Source: Symbiodinium natans
Lineage: Eukaryota > Sar > Dinophyceae > Suessiales > Symbiodiniaceae
DNA length: 64,000 nucleotides
Direction: 5' to 3'
Assembly: GCA_905221605.1 (NCBI GenBank)
Contig: CAJNDS010002210.1
Coordinates: 517,075 to 581,074, forward strand
Made by a program: the position numbers and the translations under genes. Every line of letters begins with the position of its first letter. Within the stretch, counting starts at the first letter, position 1. The notes beneath the pieces were generated by a model, which made no database searches, had not been told where the DNA came from, and was given only the letters and a program-made list of their open reading frames with translations. This document shows, in pieces, positions 62,533 through 64,000 of the stretch.

Positions 62533-64000
62533 ACGGCGGGGCCTGGGAGGATGCCCTGATATGGGGCGATATGGAGTGCAAGCAAGCATATGCAGGTCCA
62601 CATTGTGGTCTTAAGCGTGCAGACCATCATTGAATCGAACGACGACCTCGATTCGCAATGATGCCGTGCCACGGCTTGAGCACAAAAGTCCGAGCCAGGA
62701 ATTGGGATGGCGCAAGGTTCCTTGTTGAAAGGTTGGAAACGTGCGATTGTTTCGACCTGCAACACGAATCTTGCTGACCAGGAATCAAGAACCAATCTTC
62801 TGCCTTATAGAGATAACATGAACGAAAGAAAAGAGCGAGATTGATTCTAAAGACGCTGAGAACGGACCTGTCCTGCGTACCCTTAATGTTCCTCTAATGA
62901 ATATTCTCCCGTGTTTTAACGAAAGACCAATTCATAATAGCAAAAAGAGTGAAACGAGCGGTCTTTTGCTGGCGTACATGTCGGTCACTAGCCTCTGCCT
63001 CTGACCAAACCAATTATTAGATGATAATGATGGGTCTTTTCTACCTAAATTCATTGGAAATTTCATTTGGATAAATTCCTCCTTGTTTAAAAATATGTTC
63101 AGGACATTCTAGGAATTTTAAGAGATTTAGAGCATAGATGACATGTTTTGAGAACATTTTTGATATTCATGATCTTTCATTTTTGAAAATTAGAAATCTG
63201 TCTGTTGCCACAGGCCCATCTTTGTAAGTGGCTCTTTTCTTTCTAAGGGTGGAAGCTTTGAATATTCCTTTCTCTTTAACTATTTTGATCCATAGTTGAA
63301 GATTCATTATGGTCTATAGATACTGATCTTCTAGAGATTTCTTTCTGGCCTTTCGAATAATTGGTGTTTGGGAAAACAAATCTCTTATCGTTACTATTTC
63401 TTATCAAGGGTTTTTACCGTCTCACCGTTGACATCGGAACAATACACCGTGATGGTCAGGAGTCATCACTTGGATCCCACAGGATTACACGGCAAGAGCC
63501 TTGATAGAATCCCATGTGAAAAAGGTCCAAACCCTAAGCCCTAAACCCTAAACCCTAAATCCTAAACCCTAAACCCTAAACCCTAAACCGTGTGGTAGGG
63601 GCGGCGCAAGTAGAACAAGCCAACTCTTCCTTCTGAGGGCGGCGCCAAACCTACCCCTGAACCAAAATTGAACAAGGGTCTTTAGCATTCATAAGAAGAG
63701 AATGATTCATTTATTCTACTTATTGTTTGATGGATGAACTTTTATTTTTAGGTATGTTCATGAACTTTTCGGACGTTTTACAATTTGAGAATGACAGTTC
63801 GCAATTTTTCATGAAATTCAGGAAAATTTCGTTTGGGGATCATTATGATGGCGCGTGGTTGGCGTGTGCAGATGATTGATAGGGATTCGTGTGGGGCTTG
63901 TGGTAGGATACAAAGAGGCTGCTGCGAGTCTTTGCCACCAGGTGTGCTGCAAAAGGCCAGTGTGGACATGGTAGTGGTGCTGGAACGCACCCTTTCAAAC
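62533..64000. other. AT-richer unassigned region
   Basis: 62820-63420 and 63640-63850 are clearly AT-richer than the rest of the window. They may be organelle-derived, intronic or decayed transposon DNA, but I could match no protein or rRNA motif on either strand. A CCCTAAA tract lies at 63535-63589. The 70-aa minus-strand frame at 63778-63990 is unsupported. Confidence 0.4.
63535..63589. repeat. Interstitial telomeric array (CCCTAAA)n
   Basis: Seven CCCTAAA units with CCCTAAG and CCTAAAT variants, inside otherwise AT-rich DNA. Confidence 0.9.

Noticed and set aside
62820-63420. AT-rich block as mitochondrial or plastid DNA
   Set aside because: No protein or rRNA motif could be recognised on either strand, so only composition supports it.
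1-64000. tRNA, rRNA or spliced-leader RNA genes
   Set aside because: No cloverleaf, rRNA core or spliced-leader sequence was recognised by eye; a covariance-model search would be needed to exclude them.

Overview
This looks like nuclear DNA from a dinoflagellate, probably Symbiodiniaceae-like. Four things point there. (1) Plant/alveolate-type telomeric heptamers (TTTAGGG) are scattered through the whole window in both orientations. (2) A fragment of mitochondrial cox1 at 30.4 kb has a dinoflagellate-like protein sequence. (3) One gene has short introns, two of which fit GA-AG borders. (4) A large Ty1/copia element carries extra domains. No database search was possible; species-level placement is inference.

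Layout. 1-17.47 kb is gene-poor: interstitial telomeric arrays, variant telomere-like minisatellites and short terminal-inverted-repeat (MITE-like) elements of several families, called F1-F6 here. 17.473-26.552 kb is one structurally complete copia-type LTR retrotransposon on the minus strand. Its two 235-bp LTRs look identical and it is flanked by a 5-bp duplication CCTAA, so it landed inside telomere-like repeat. Its main protein (2566 aa) has Gag, CCCH and CCHC zinc motifs, protease, integrase, an unexpected segment resembling an Fe(II)/2-oxoglutarate dioxygenase, reverse transcriptase, RNase H, and a C-terminal membrane-helix plus Cys-rich tail. 27.03-29.51 kb is a large element with poly-C terminal inverted repeats and nested palindromes; a second element with the same ends lies at 45.34-47.05 kb. 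A dead LINE-type reverse transcriptase (29.7-30.0 kb) and the cox1 NUMT (30.37-30.63 kb) follow. 31-48 kb is again a telomere-repeat/MITE mosaic without convincing genes.

Genes. An ankyrin-repeat gene with an apparent frameshift lies at 48.90-49.91 kb. A zinc-finger/ParB-like-domain protein lies at 59.13-60.87 kb, followed 88 bp downstream on the same strand by a five-exon gene (60.96-62.53 kb) for a Ycf45/SpoIIIAA-like P-loop ATPase. Three of its four introns resemble short inverted-repeat elements found elsewhere in the window, so they look like introners (intron-forming transposons). The head-to-tail gene pair fits the tandem one-directional gene order common in dinoflagellates. The last 1.4 kb is AT-richer and unassigned.

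Main themes: a retrotransposon carrying a possible DNA- or protein-modifying oxygenase domain; MITE families that double as introns; telomeric tracts inserted into other sequences, sometimes between direct duplications of about 30-47 bp; and an apparently undescribed poly-C-ended fold-back element family.
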